Under the pieces are notes generated by a model. It was not told the origin of the DNA, searched no databases, and was given only the letters and a program-made list of their open reading frames with translations. Of a stretch of 64,000 nt of DNA, positions 12,560 to 23,884 are shown piece after piece; position 1 is the stretch's first letter; each line of letters opens with the position of its first letter. Position numbers and translations under genes: made by a program. Origin of the DNA: Actinostola sp. cb2023 (taxonomy: Eukaryota > Cnidaria > Anthozoa > Actiniaria > Actinostolidae); NCBI GenBank assembly GCA_033675265.1, contig JAUJYZ010000283.1:62001-126000 (forward strand), read 5' to 3'.

Positions 12560-12685
12560 AGCCGAATCTACACGAGCAAACTTTCCTTGACAAGTTTTCC
12601 TTGACAAGGAAGGCTTGCTCGTGTAGACGACAAAAACATCGACAAATTTTCCTTGTCAAGGAAAACTTGCTCGTGTAGATGGGCT
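12560..12685. mobile_element. Harbinger-like MITE with internal CCTTGACAAG repeats, short copy
   Basis: The ends are AGCCGAATCTACACGAGCAA and the matching complement TTGCTCGTGTAGATGGGCT. The interior holds two TTTTCCTTGACAAG units. A longer copy at 38464-38646 has the same ends and more units. The 3-bp flanks (CTA/TTA here, TTA/TTA in the other copy) suit PIF/Harbinger. Confidence 0.75.
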
Positions 12686-12688
12686 TTA

Positions 12689-12868
12689 CAGTATGGATAC
12701 TCGAACCGTGAACACTTAGGTTTTTTCTAACACATATATATAGATTATCGATTGAGCAAATTGATCAGAAAAATGATTTATTTTGATCACTAAGTATGCT
12801 GCATTTGAGAGGCTGTGAGGCAATAGAAAGTTCGAAAAAAAGTGTTCACGGTTCGAGTGTCCACACTG
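12689..12868. mobile_element. 180-bp TA-flanked MITE
   Basis: CAGTATGGATACTCGAACCG at the left and GGTTCGAGTGTCCACACTG at the right, with AAGTGTTCACGG further in. TA flanks both ends, as expected for Tc1/mariner-type elements. It abuts the preceding Harbinger-like element almost directly. Confidence 0.75.
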
Positions 12869-12869
12869 T

Positions 12870-13620
12870 AGAATTAGCGATCTATTTCTTTTTGGTTTCC
12901 ATATTTCTAGATGGTTAATTTTTCAATTCTTCAATGTGTAAAATTGGGTGCAAAATTGGGAATTATTTTGCTTTATTTAGTTCCTTTTTGACGGAGAATT
13001 AAAATTTTAAAAGATACAATAAAAATAGAATAATAAACGTAAAAATCGAAGGAAAATCTGTTCTCGAAAACTGTCGACCAAATGGCGTTACAAAGAACAT
13101 AAATAGTGGTATTTTCTAGAAAAATCATTATACAGAAGATGGATGAATTCGTAGAGTTGAGAACAACGAATAAGAATCGAATCTATATTATCGATTTTTT
13201 TGGTTGAAAATAGGAACAGGTGTACATATTAAATATTCATGATTTGTTATTTTCTTCTACGTTGTTTCATTCTCTTGGACTTTTAAAGACACTAGACGTT
13301 TGGGGTTGTGTCTTACAATTCATTAATCACAAATGTAAATAGAATGTCTAAGGCTCACCATTCCTTGCGACGCTACACAACAGAATGAACGAAGAACCGC
13401 ACTGAAATGTCGATCTGGCATATCACTGGCATACCCTCCTTAGCTTTCAACCCATTTTTCCTACATTGTATGCTCCTTACGTGACCTAAGTGTCACACTA
13501 TGCAATGCAAATAATCGCACATGACAGACTGAGAGGTTTATCTGGTTCAACCACTTCATATATTATAAATCGCACGAAGATCTTCCAAAAATAAACAGCC
13601 TCTCTGAAATATTTGTTAAT
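12870..13620. other. no gene recognised
   Basis: AT-rich sequence without recognisable coding motifs or repeats. Confidence 0.5.
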
Positions 13621-13621
13621 A

Positions 13622-13806
13622 CGGTCGAACCTCCCGTAAGCGACCACCCAAAATGTCAAGCTTTGTGGTCGCTTACGAGAGGCGGTCGCTTACTAGAGGT
13701 TCCAACTACAGTGATTTGACTTGAAACTGAACTTTTGGTATTTTGGAAAACTGATCGCTTATGAGAGGTGGTCGCTTACGAGTGGTAGCAACCGGAGGTT
13801 CAACTG
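13622..13806. mobile_element. pogo/mariner-like MITE (TAAGCGACCAC family), copy 1
   Basis: The left end begins CGGTCGAACCTCCCGTAAGC and the right end closes GGAGGTTCAACTG. The interior repeats GTGGTCGCTTACGAG several times. A second copy lies at 36537-36709 and fragments lie near 9560. The left flank is TA. Confidence 0.75.
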
Positions 13807-13846
13807 TTATTAGTCATGGTGGGTGTATCCGCTGCGCCTTTTCCTC

Positions 13847-14435
13847 TCAATACTCCAGTTTCGAGTTGTTTCATGAGACACCACTGTACTCCTTGATAGA
13901 CGCATTTGCTCAGGCAGCCTTGGCCTCCACTGAGAAAATGACCCGTGGAATAAAAAATATTTCAATGCCAATATTTTATTTGCGTTCTCGTTGGTATTTG
14001 TGAATAATATATCTTGAAATAAGGCTGCGCATCTTCGGTCAAGGACTACAGTGGTGTATCTACTCGAAATGCATTCATATATTCTGGAGATAAGTAAGTT
14101 CCCATGGCTGTTGATATTCATATTTTGTTTAGACTGGAAACAAAATAAACAACCGACAAGATAAGAACATTGTCCAATGTAAAATACTCCCGTTTCGAGT
14201 TTGTTTAGACACCGCTGTACTCCTTGACAAAAGACGCGTTTGCTCAGGCTTAGCCTCAATCCAGAGAATAACCCGTGCAATTAAAAATGGTTTCTATTGT
14301 TGAATGTTAACACTTTTTCGCGTTCTCGTCGGTATTTGTGCATAATTTACACTGAATTGAGGCTAAGCCTGAGCAAATGCGTCTTTTGTCAAGGAGTACA
14401 GCGGTGCGTAAACAACTCGAAACTGGAGTATTTAT
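13847..14435. mobile_element. two related inverted-repeat elements
   Basis: The motif CTCCAGTTTCGAGTTGTTT followed by TGTACTCCTTGA occurs in direct orientation at about 13847 and 14187 and inverted at about 14040 and 14375. Each pair frames a GCGTTCTCGTYGGTATTTGT segment, so this looks like two copies of one MITE. The second also holds the inverted pair TTGAGGCTAAGCCTGAGCAA. Confidence 0.7.
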
Positions 14436-14705
14436 GTCAGCAGCATTTTATCACATCAAGTTAAGGTGCGGTTCAGTCAAGGGCTTGGTCCCACTTACTT
14501 GCATTTATGTTTAGAACATGGGGAAATCCCCAAATTTAACTTAAATATTGTCACAACCTGGCTAAATAAAAGTTACATGGGAATTATTCCAGTGTCTCTT
14601 AACCTCCACGAAATGCTAAGTACTAAGGAACCTTTAGCATTTATTGAAAAAAATATCTAGAAAAAAATGAGGAAAACGAACTTCGGGCTCACATTATTAT
14701 AAAAA

Positions 14706-14869
14706 GCTTTTAATAATCTCACAGGCAGCCCAAGCAATAAACATGTAAAAAATTAGTAAAATAAAAACTTCTATGAAATAATTTTTTTATTTTTCATTTC
14801 ATGGAAGTTTTTATTTTTCTAATTTTTTACATGTTTATTGCTTGGACTGCCTGTGAGATTATTAAAAGC
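14706..14869. mobile_element. 164-bp near-perfect palindrome
   Basis: GCTTTTAATAATCTCACAGG and the following 50 bp pair with the right half almost without mismatch. The loop is AT-rich. Confidence 0.8.
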
Positions 14870-14916
14870 CATGAAGTCAAATGTTTTTGTTGCATTTTCT
14901 CTAACAAAAACTAGGA

Positions 14917-15039
14917 AATGACAACGCTTTCACGCTAGTTCACCTTGGAAGTCGTACAGACTGTTTCAAGGGTCAATTGATCCCAAGAACAGTCATTGAT
15001 TGGAATGATCTACCGGTCGACGCTCAGTATCAGCCATAA
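14917..15039 (+). pseudogene. C-terminal remnant of a LINE-type reverse transcriptase
   Basis: A 40-codon open segment ends at TAA and contains LGSRTDCFKG and then PRTVIDWNDLP. The pattern PRT-I-DWN-LP near a C terminus is a hallmark of the last part of jockey/CR1-type reverse transcriptases. Nothing upstream continues the domain, so it is a 5'-truncated dead copy. An inverted-repeat element (14706-14869) lies just before it. Confidence 0.65.
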
Positions 15040-15600
15040 ATCTGAAAGTACTGATTCAAATCTAAGATCCAATCACTCCAATAGTTTAATAACTTCCGAC
15101 TATCTAACTTATCAGACTTAGTATTGTAAATTATCTTTATTATTATTCCAGAATTGATTTAGTTTCTTTGTTTCAGTGAAGTTGAAGTTTTTGAGCCATT
15201 TTTGCTATGTTTTTCGTGCGCGCGCGAGCTACTGTGTAATACGCTGGCATATTTTGCGTGGTGTCTTGCCCTAATATGGTACAATGACGCACGAGTAGAA
15301 TAATAATTGTTTTAGTATAATTTTAGACTTGAATATCGCAGAGAAAAGACGAAATTCAGGATAAAAAAACCTGTTTTATTAGTACTTCTGCGTTGGTGAT
15401 TTTACTTCCGGTCACGACCAGTGATTATCGTCTCATAATCACCGTTCGCTCGACCAATCACAGCGCGCCAAACTCTAAAATTATACTAATGAGAAATATT
15501 TAAACAGGAACTCTAATTTTCATTTTAGAATGTTACGTAACCGTTTTGCGTCAAGGGAAGAGGAATCTGTAAATAGAGTGGGATTCATTAATATTATTAT

Positions 15601-15747
15601 ATATCTGTGACGTAATTTTACCAAAATTGGTCATTTTTGAGGGCCGATATGACACGTTAATGCCCTGTAGAAATCCGTAATGCCCTGTTCACAACTCAAA
15701 AAACTCAAAAAACAATATCCTGATTAAAGTACGTCACAGTTCTATAA
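15601..15747. mobile_element. short TIR element (GTGACGTA ends)
   Basis: TATCTGTGACGTA at the left pairs with TACGTCACAGTTCTATA at the right. The interior has the repeated phrase TAATGCCCTGT. Short imperfect arms make the boundaries approximate. Confidence 0.45.
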
Positions 15748-15754
15748 TAAATCC

Positions 15755-15898
15755 CTTATTAGATGTTTTCTCGGGTATTACGACATTTTACTCGTTGCTC
15801 GCATTTTCCCTCGCCCTGCGGGCTCGGAAAAATACATTCGCAACTCATAAAATATCAGCCCGTAATACCCGAGAAAACATCTAATAAGCGCAGCTGTA
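15755..15898. mobile_element. 144-bp foldback element
   Basis: CTTATTAGATGTTTTCTCGG and GTATTA at the left pair with the right end. The centre contains CTCGCCCTGCGGGCTCGG. Confidence 0.8.
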
Positions 15899-16085
15899 TA
15901 TATTGAATGTGTAGGAGTATGTATGTAGGTCGATGTGTAGGAGTATGTATATGTAGGTCGATGTGTAGGAGTATGTATATGTAGGTCGATGTGTAGGAGT
16001 ATGTATATAGGTGGATGTGTAGGAGTATGTACTTTGTATATAGGTGGATGTGTAGGAGTATGTATATAGGTCGATGTGTAGGAGG
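15899..16085. repeat. minisatellite, about 24-31-bp unit, 7 copies
   Basis: Units of GATGTGTAGGAGTATGTATA plus a variable 4-10-bp tail ending in GTAGGTC or AGGTG. The long open frames on the minus strand here are a by-product of the repeat. Confidence 0.9.
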
Positions 16086-16214
16086 TATAGTTTGGTTCCA
16101 TTCTATTAGTCCTACGCTAACTAGAAGGAGAATAACAGAATGCGCAAAAAAACAAAACAAGTCCCGTGCAAAGAACACTTCATGATATTCGGAAAACGTT
16201 AAAGATTATCCTGG

Positions 16215-16220
16215 GTTAAT

Positions 16221-16294
<74 letters not shown>

Positions 16295-16458
16295 TAATAG
16301 TAATAGTAATAGTAATAGTAATAGTAATAGTAATAGTAATAGTAATAGTAATAGTAATAGTAATAGTAATAGTAATAGTAATAGTAATAGTAATAGTAAT
16401 AGTAATAGTAATAGTAATAGTAATAGTAATAGTAATAGTAATAGTAATAGTAATAGTA

Positions 16459-16489
<31 letters not shown>

Positions 16490-16495
16490 TAATAA
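16215..16495. repeat. (TAA)n - (AATAGT)n - (TAA)n compound microsatellite
   Basis: TAA repeats to about 16290, then about 28 uninterrupted hexanucleotide AATAGT units to about 16458, then TAA again. The hexamer core is perfect. Confidence 0.97.
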
Positions 16496-16716
16496 TATTT
16501 ATTTAATATAGTGCTCTTTACTAGTAGCTCAAACGCGCTTTACAATCACAATCAAATAGAAAAATGACATCAAAAACTTCATGATCAAAATATCGGCAAT
16601 ATGATATTCCATACTTCCAGATTTCATCTTCCATGATTCCAGAGTTTATCTTACTCTCTCTCCAATATCGAGAGGAAAACTAATCTCTGGGTACTCCAGT
16701 AAGTCATTTTGAATAT

Positions 16717-16815
16717 CATGGGCCGGTCCAATAACAGACCAGTGGATTGAATGGGCCGGTCCAATAACAGACCAGTGGATTGAATGGGCCGGTCCAATAA
16801 CAGACCAGTGGATCG
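16717..16815. repeat. 33-bp tandem repeat, 3 copies
   Basis: The unit GGGCCGGTCCAATAACAGAC followed by CAGTGGATTGAAT is repeated three times; only the last copy differs (GGATCGGTC). Confidence 0.95.
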
Positions 16816-16829
16816 GTCAAAGACCGTTC

Positions 16830-17300
16830 TCCCCCTACCGACTCTACTGTGTAAAACGTCAATCCGCCGCGTCCATTCTGAAAACGGAATAGATCTCACA
16901 AGGAACACGACTTTTAGATACCTTCAGCATGAAAAAGGTACCCCTTTAATTCGGGTGAAACCTCCCAATACAGTCCATTATAGGGACTACCCTCCCTGTC
17001 TCGGTATGGAGACAACAGACTATAGTTTTAAAGTATTTGGATTAACATACTACAGTATATAGATGTACGATTCTTACCTTTACAGTAGAAGGCTAAAATA
17101 TAGTCAAGGGAAGCTTTTCACGGGCTCGAAATTAATTGATGTACTTCACTCCAGTTCAGTCGACGTGTTCGGCTCAATGTGTAGTATTTTCAGTATTAGA
17201 TTGTTATCTTAAACAGAAATAGAATAGTCATCAAAATAGAATTGATGCAATATTTGCCTAAAATTAGCAGTATTGGAAGGGGATTATTATTATTATTTAT
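16830..17300. other. no gene recognised
   Basis: A 92-codon open frame on the plus strand starts inside the 33-bp repeat and shows no family motif. Nothing else is seen. Confidence 0.45.
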
Positions 17301-17311
17301 AGTTCCGTTAA

Positions 17312-17871
17312 AGGGGGACTAGTACGTAAATCGTGTAAAGTTTGATTTAGCTGAAACTTCACTGAAATAATCTCAAAGACCCATACAATCACTGGTTATT
17401 TTTTTTTCTCAAAAATTCCAATGGGAAGTAATGCATTTTTATGAATCTTTAGAGGTGTCAGTGACGTCACTTACTCAACCCAAACAATCATCACGGCTTC
17501 GCTCCGTACATTTCTTCATGTTTAATGTCTTGAATTATTTTATTTCTATGAAGCTAAACGTTTGTGTGAAGGAGTTTTCTTACCTTATATGTGCTTAGGA
17601 TTGATTGTTTGACTAGTTTTCTTCAGTGCAGAGCGGTTATCTGAACAAACCGTTGAGATATTTTGATCACAAAATACAAAGAAATGTATGGAGCTGAGTT
17701 TGGGTTGAGTAAGTGACGTCACTGACACCTCTAAAGATTCATAAAAATGGATTACTTCCCATTGGAATTTTTGGAAAAAAAAATTAACCAGTGATTGTAT
17801 GGGTCTTTCAGATTATTTCAGTGAAGTTTCAGCTAAATCAAATTTTGAACGATTTACGTACTAGTCCCCCT
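17312..17871. mobile_element. 560-bp MITE with TTAA target duplication
   Basis: Arms of about 210 bp start AGGGGGACTAGTACGTAAAT and end with the complement. TTAA sits at 17308-17311 and 17872-17875. The inner arm carries AAGTGACGTCACTGAC. It differs in sequence from the TTAA element at 4532 but shares the target and an internal TGACGTCA. Confidence 0.88.
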
Positions 17872-17936
17872 TTAAGAAAAACTTTCTCGAAAAATGGTCT
17901 AAATATGTTCCTGGAAATTCTGCAAAGAAACTGGTA

Positions 17937-18446
17937 CAGTCAACTCTCCGCATACGGACACTCTCGTAAGCGGACAGCTCTACTTACGGACACCTTTTCA
18001 AATCCCCGTTTTACCTCCCAGTCAAACTCTGTATTTACACATTCCCGTAAGCGGACACTCTCTCGTAAGCGGACGCGGACACTTTTGAAAATGAAAATTG
18101 GATTTTTCTCTTGTTTACGCTCTCTCGTAAGCGGACACACCATATAATAATTGACTTTCGGCAATGGAATGTGTCTTTAATTTAGTTATGCCATACAGTA
18201 TTTCTGTTTTTTTTCGAGTTTTAACATTTGACATCAATAAAGTGTTTCGCTTTATATCTTCAGTTGCTATTTTTCTCTACCGAATAAAACATAATTAACA
18301 CCCGCTAATTAACTCTCCCGTAAGCGGATATCCACCCTATTTTTCTTTGGTGTCCGCTTACGGGAATAGTTCTCATAAGCGGACAGCTCTACTAACGGAC
18401 ACTTTTTTCAATTCCCGAGAGTGTCCGCTTACGAGAGAGTTGACTG
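17937..18446. mobile_element. 510-bp TA-flanked element (GTAAGCGGACA repeats)
   Basis: The ends are CAGTCAACTCTC and GAGAGTTGACTG with TA on both sides. CTCTCGTAAGCGGACA is repeated many times in direct and inverted form near both ends. Tc1/mariner or pogo type; no coding capacity is visible. Confidence 0.8.
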
Positions 18447-18472
18447 TAATTGCTACCGACGACCTCACTACC

Positions 18473-18746
18473 TCCTCGGGAACCCAGGGGTATATTATGT
18501 CGCTCGTTACTCGCTCCCAGAGAAATACCCCTGGGAACGAAGTATGTTGGAACTTGTTCCGGAAGTCAAAATTACTCTCGTTTCTGATTGGTCGATCTAG
18601 GAAGGTCGACCAATCAGTAACAAGTATATTCTGGTTTGAATATTGAATTTTGACTTCCGGAACAAGTTCCAACAGACTTCGTTCACAGGGGTATTTCTCT
18701 GGGAGCGAGTAACGAGCAACAGAATATACCCCTGGGTTCCCGAGGA
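18473..18746. mobile_element. 274-bp foldback element
   Basis: Arms of about 105 bp beginning TCCTCGGGAACCCAGGGGTA are nearly identical in inverted orientation. The centre holds GATTGGTCGA and its complement. Confidence 0.85.
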
Positions 18747-18835
18747 TGATCCCACTACTGACAGGATGGGAACTTTTAACTCGGGTACTTCCGGAGGAAG
18801 CCCGAGTTATAAAATTGGCTCTTTTTTTCCGTTGC

Positions 18836-19325
18836 CCACATGTCGAATAGTTCCCGAACGCCTATCGAACTTAATCCAAAAGTATGATTCGAACGGGTCA
18901 AATAGTTTCCGAGCGCGTATCGAATTAAATCCGAAGTATTGTTCGTATCGACCACATGAAGATTGCAAACACACACACTCCTTTCCGAATGATTTTCGGA
19001 CGCATCGAAGGCATGGATTCCGAAATTAGACAAAGAGACAGCAGCTTCGTCGAGCTTCGTCAGATCATAGTCCGAATCGTCTGGATGTTAAAATACGAAG
19101 TTCGGGGATGATTTTTGAGTCCTTTTATTTGACCGATTTTCCTCAACGTCGGAATGGACCGATTCTATGAATAAGAAGATATAATTTCAGTGAATCTCAA
19201 TGTCTCAAATAGTCTGTTTATTGACGTCGCGCAACGCTAAATCCGAAAGTATGATTCGCTCAAACGGGTCAAATAGTTTCCGAGCGTATATCGAACTAAA
19301 TCCGAAGTATTGTTCGCTCTAGGTT
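18836..19325. repeat. dispersed direct repeats (GGGTCAAATAGTTTCCGAGC)
   Basis: A block running AGTATGATTCG, ACGGGTCAAATAGTTTCCGAG and AATCCGAAGTATTGTTCG occurs at about 18880-18945 and again at about 19245-19317. No coding signal. Confidence 0.75.
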
Positions 19326-19332
19326 CGAAGAC

Positions 19333-21300
19333 TAGAAGTGCTGGGTCATCGTAATAGAAGTGCTAAGTATGGTAATAGAAGTGCTAAGTCATGGTAATAG
19401 AAGTGCTAAGTCATGGTAATAGAAGTGCTAAGTCATGGTTATAGAAGTGCTAGTTCATGGTAATAGAAGTGCTAAGTCATCGTAATAGAATTGCTAAGTC
19501 ATGGTAATAGAAGTGCTAAGTCATGGTAATAGAAGTGCTAGTTCATGGTAATAGAAGTACTAAGTCATGGTAATAGAAGTGTTAAGTCATCGTAATAGAA
19601 GTGCTAAGTCATGGTAATAGAAGTGCTAAGTCATGGTAATAGAAGTACTATGTCATGGTAATAGAAGTGCTAAGTCATGGTAATAGAAGTGCTAAGTCAT
19701 GGTAATAGAAGTGCTAAGTCATGGTAATAGAAGTGCTAAGTCATGGTAATAGAAGTGCTAAGTCATCGTAATAGAAGTGCTAGTTCATGGTAATAGAAGT
19801 ACTAAGTCATGGTAATAGAAGTGCTAAGTCATCGTAATAGAAGTGCTAGTTCATGGTAATAGAAGTACTAAGTCATGGTAATAGAAGTGCTAAGTCATGG
19901 TAATAGAAGTGCTAAGTCATCGTAATAGAAGTGCTAAGTCATCGTAATAGAAGTGCTAAGTCATCGTAATAGAAGTACTAAGTCATGGTAATAGAAGTGC
20001 TAAGTCATGGTAATAGAAGTGCTAAGTCATGGTAATAAAAGTGCTAAGTCATCGTAATAGAAGTGTTAAGTCATGGTAATAGAAGTGCTAAGTTATCGTA
20101 ATATAAGTGCTAAGTCATGGTAATAAAAGTGCTAAGTCATCGTAATAGAAGTGTTAAGTCATGGTAATAAAAGTGCTAAGTCATCGTAATAGAAGTGCTA
20201 AGTCATCGTAATAGAAGTGCTAAGTCATGGTAATAAAAGTGCTAAGTCATCGTAATAATAGTAATAGAAGTGTTAAGTCATGGTAATAGAAGTGCTAAGT
20301 TATCGTAATAGAAGTGCTAAGTCATCGTAATATAAGTGCTAAGTCATGGTAATAGAAGTGCTAAGTCATGGTAATAGAAGTGCTAAGTCATGGTAATAGA
20401 AGTGCTAAGTCATGGTAATAGAAGTGCTAAGTCATGGTAATAGAAGTGCTAAGTCATGGTAATAGAAGTGCTAAGTCATGGTAATAGAAGTGCTAAGTCA
20501 TGGTAATAGAAGTGCTAAGTCATCGTAATAGAAGTGCTACGTTATCGTAATAGAAGTGCTAACGGTCATGGTAATAGAAGTGCTAAGTCATCGTAATAGA
20601 AGTGCTAAGTCATGGTAATAGAAGTGCTAAGTCATGGTAATAGAAGTGCTAAGTCATGGTAATAGAAGTGCTAAGTCATCGTAATAGAAGTGCTAAGTTA
20701 TCGTAATAGAAGTGCTAAGTCATGGTAATAGAAGTGCTAAGTCATGGTAATAGAAGTGCTAAGTCATGGTAATAGAAGTGCTAAGTCATCGTAATAGAAG
20801 TGCTAAGTCATGGTAATAGAAATGCTAAGTCATGGTAATAGAAGTGCTAGCTAAGTCATCGTAATAGAAGTGCTAAGTTATCCGTCGTAATAGAAGTGCT
20901 AAGTCATGGTAATAGAAGTGCTAAGTCATGGTAATAGAAGTGCTAAGTCATGGTAATAGAAGTGCTAAGTCATGGTAATAGAAGTGCTAAGTCATCGTAA
21001 TAGAAGTGCTAAGTCATCGTAATAGAAGTGCTAAGTCATGGTAATAGAAATGCTAAGTCATGGTAATAGAAGTGCTAGCTAAGTCATCGTAATAGAAGTG
21101 CTAAGTTATCCGTCGTAATAGAAGTGCTAAGTCATGGTAATAGAAGTGCTAAGTTATCCGTCGTAATAGAAGTGCTAAGTCATGGTAATAGAAGTGCTAA
21201 GTTATCCTAATAGAAGTGTTAAGTCTTGGTAATAGAAGTCAGTGCTAAGTTATCGTAATAGAAGTGCTAAGTCATGGTAGTAGAAGTACCAAGTCACTGG
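19333..21300. repeat. 22-bp minisatellite, about 89 copies
   Basis: The unit is AAGTCATGGTAATAGAAGTGCT. Two main variants differ at one base (GTCATGGTAAT versus GTCATCGTAAT) and are interspersed in runs. Occasional units carry TTATC, an inserted CCGT, or AATAAAAG. There are no unique spacers and no open frame. Confidence 0.98.
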
Positions 21301-21575
21301 AAGTGCTAGAAGCTCGTGCGATCCGGTTATTTCCCTTTCCACGGTATCAAAGTAACGACTGTGTACGAGTCTGGGTTGCTTATACTTGAACTAATCAAAT
21401 GTCGCTAATGACGACCAGGCCTCTCATTTCGGCTACTGCATTATCCTTTTCAATAATGCCCGAGAATACGCTCATTGAGCGTCTTGTTTATTGTGGGTAA
21501 ACTAATTCAGCTACAAAATTGGCTGGTTTCCAATTTGGCCCACTTACATATATAATATAATTTTACCAGCATTTT

Positions 21576-21949
21576 ATCATAGTTAGTAGAGGGGACTGGT
21601 TGGGAAAGCTTTTGTTATATGTTTTTGTTCGTTTTTTTCAACCGTGACCGTGCACAAATCTTTTGTTTTGTCATTGTTTTGCCTTAATTTGCTATGGTTG
21701 AGCAACTGAACCCAAACGTTTCTTTTGGCTGCTTGTTCGATATATTCCAATTCAAAATTAAATATATTAGAATATTTAAATAAGTAATCCAATAGAGAAC
21801 ATTTGGGTTCAGTCGTTTAGCCATTTTCTAATGAATTTGAACAAACATTGTGCACGGCCAGGACCCGTTAAACATCATAATGACATTAGGACTAGAACAA
21901 AGAAATATAACAAAAGGCTTCCTAACCATTCCCTCTACTAACTATGATT
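21576..21949. mobile_element. 374-bp foldback MITE
   Basis: ATCATAGTTAGTAGAGGG at the left pairs with the right end. Further in, TTTTGTTATAT, GTGCAC and TGGGTTCAG-type segments also pair, giving interrupted arms of about 150 bp. Confidence 0.8.
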
Positions 21950-22403
21950 TAATCAAGTAACAGAACCACATGCCAATGACATCATGGTACATGCTTCCAT
22001 GGGGAAATCCCCTAAAAACTGCATGCGAATTTATAGTTCCGCTTAACCCGTAAAAATACATGTCTCAGTTGAAAAATTGTCTAATTAGTTTATGGAAATT
22101 CTGGAAAACCCCTTCGATCTAAATATATTCCATATTTTCGCCCAAAATATACTACTATTCTCGAAGCTAAACTCGCGCAGCGATATGCTAGAAATGACGC
22201 AATGAGAAACAATCTTATTTCAGTAGCTTTTGAAGTCACTGAATTCATTCCTCGCTAAATTGTAAATGGTAAATTTATTAGATGATGAGTTCTCAGTGAA
22301 TATTCCACATTGAATTTCACGATAAAAACCGATATTCCTGTTTTATTACGTACGAACTGTTTGTTGATACGGCAGATTGGAAAGTGAAAGTTTGTTGATC
22401 ATG

Positions 22404-22548
22404 CCCCGATTGCACGAAAGGTGAATAGCGCTATCCACCGGATAAGTCTTATCCAACTGATAAAACTGACGCAGTATTCTAATAAATTTTATCCGTTGTA
22501 AAGGAATTATCCAGTAGATAGCGCTATTCATCTTTCGTGCAACCGGGG
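22404..22548. mobile_element. 145-bp foldback MITE
   Basis: CCCCGATTGCACGAAAGGTG and AATAGCGCTATC at the left pair with GATAGCGCTATTCATCTTTC and GTGCAACCGGGG at the right; TTATCC repeats lie within. Confidence 0.85.
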
Positions 22549-22940
22549 TCAGGGGAATATTGTTGTGGCTGTAGTTCGTGAAATCTTCAATGTCGTGTTT
22601 TATCAATGCGTTTCAGTACACTGGAAAAGATCATCTAATTGTGACAAAATCACATTAAAGCAATAAAGTAAAATATTGCTAGCCTGTTTTGTCGAGATGA
22701 CTCGGTCTACGCACCACGGTGTGACATACAGACAGTCTAGTGTGGTTTCTCGGTGAAGACGTGTATCAAATTGAATTCAAGAGCAAGAGAGTCGGTAATA
22801 TATATCAAGCTAAACTCGAAATGAAAAAACCGGTTAAACCGGTAAAGTCGAAAATTTCGAAAGTCAGCGTTTTTCATTGTCAGCACGTTTTTCTTTGCAG
22901 TCGTGTCGTTACGCATGTATAACCGAGACCATGACGTGAC

Positions 22941-23022
22941 ATTAATCTCGTCCCCAGAGCCCACGTTCCTCTTGGTCAGCACCGAGAAATGAAAGAGACG
23001 TGGGCTCTAGGGACGAGATTGA
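22941..23022. mobile_element. 82-bp hairpin element
   Basis: AATCTCGTCCCCAGAGCCCA and CGT at the left pair with ACGTGGGCTCTAGGGACGAG at the right, around a CTTGGTCAGCACCGAG core. Confidence 0.8.
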
Positions 23023-23039
23023 CGTAACATCGAGAATAG

Positions 23040-23580
23040 TACAATAGACAATAGGGAGTAGAAAACGGAAGTAAATGTCGTTCAAAACGATGCCACAGGT
23101 AGCGCAATTACGTGACTTCCGGTATAAACTTTCAGTTTTCTGTCATCAAATAAGGCAATGAGTCAGTGATGACAAAAGATTCGGTAATCGGTGTTTTCCC
23201 AACTATTTCCCCCTCAAAGCAAAATAAAACCGCGGTAGACAAATCGTCTGATCTCTGTACACAATACATAATAGAACTTCACTAGTACTTATGCTCCCTC
23301 GTACACTTTTATTTTGATGCCAATAGACCACTTTCGATTGTCACGCACAAAGGTTTCAGTACGAGGCTCTGGGAACAATTCAATTTATTCTTTTATCTTT
23401 TTCACGAATCAGTGAACATAATATTCCCCGGAGCCTCGCTCTGAAACTATTGTATGCAACTTAGTGAAGCATGCTCGAGGATCCAGCGGTTTTTGCATAG
23501 CACCCCGGAGCGCCGGACAAAATTAATGATTCCGTGATTTTCAACCGGATATTCTTCGACCAAAGTTCAGGGTTGAGTCC
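23040..23580. other. no gene recognised
   Basis: A weak inverted pair (TTCAGTACGAGGCTC at about 23357 and GAGCCTCGCTCTGAA at about 23432) is the only structure seen. Confidence 0.45.
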
Positions 23581-23587
23581 TATCACA

Positions 23588-23880
23588 CCTCAACGTTTGT
23601 ATCGTGTTTCATCGGTGTCAGTTGTAGTCGTTGTATGGTTGGGATTCCTGTGGTGTAGTTCAACGGTCATTTGTATGAGTTCGATACATCGTTTCTCAAA
23701 AGCATTTTTTTACTATTATTCTTTATTTCTAGTAATGTTCTAGAGAACGATGTAGTAAAAGAATGCTTTTGAGAAACGATGTATCGAACTCATACAAATG
23801 ACCGTTGAACTACACCACAGGAATCCCAATCAAACAACGACTACAACTGACACCGATGAAACACGATACAAACGTTGAGG
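23588..23880. mobile_element. 293-bp near-perfect long palindrome
   Basis: Arms of about 127 bp, starting CCTCAACGTTTGTATCGTGT, match with very few differences around a loop of about 40 bp. This would be a very stable cruciform or RNA hairpin. Its precursor-like shape comes from the inverted duplication, and no gene is visible. Confidence 0.88.
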
Positions 23881-23884
23881 TTGC

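Noticed and set aside
15778..16178. Two 107-codon Thr/His/Pro/Tyr-rich frames
   Set aside because: Product of the 24-31-bp minisatellite read on the minus strand.
17791..18672. Several open frames of 74-118 codons
   Set aside because: All fall inside inverted-repeat MITEs and have mirror-image shadows on the other strand.
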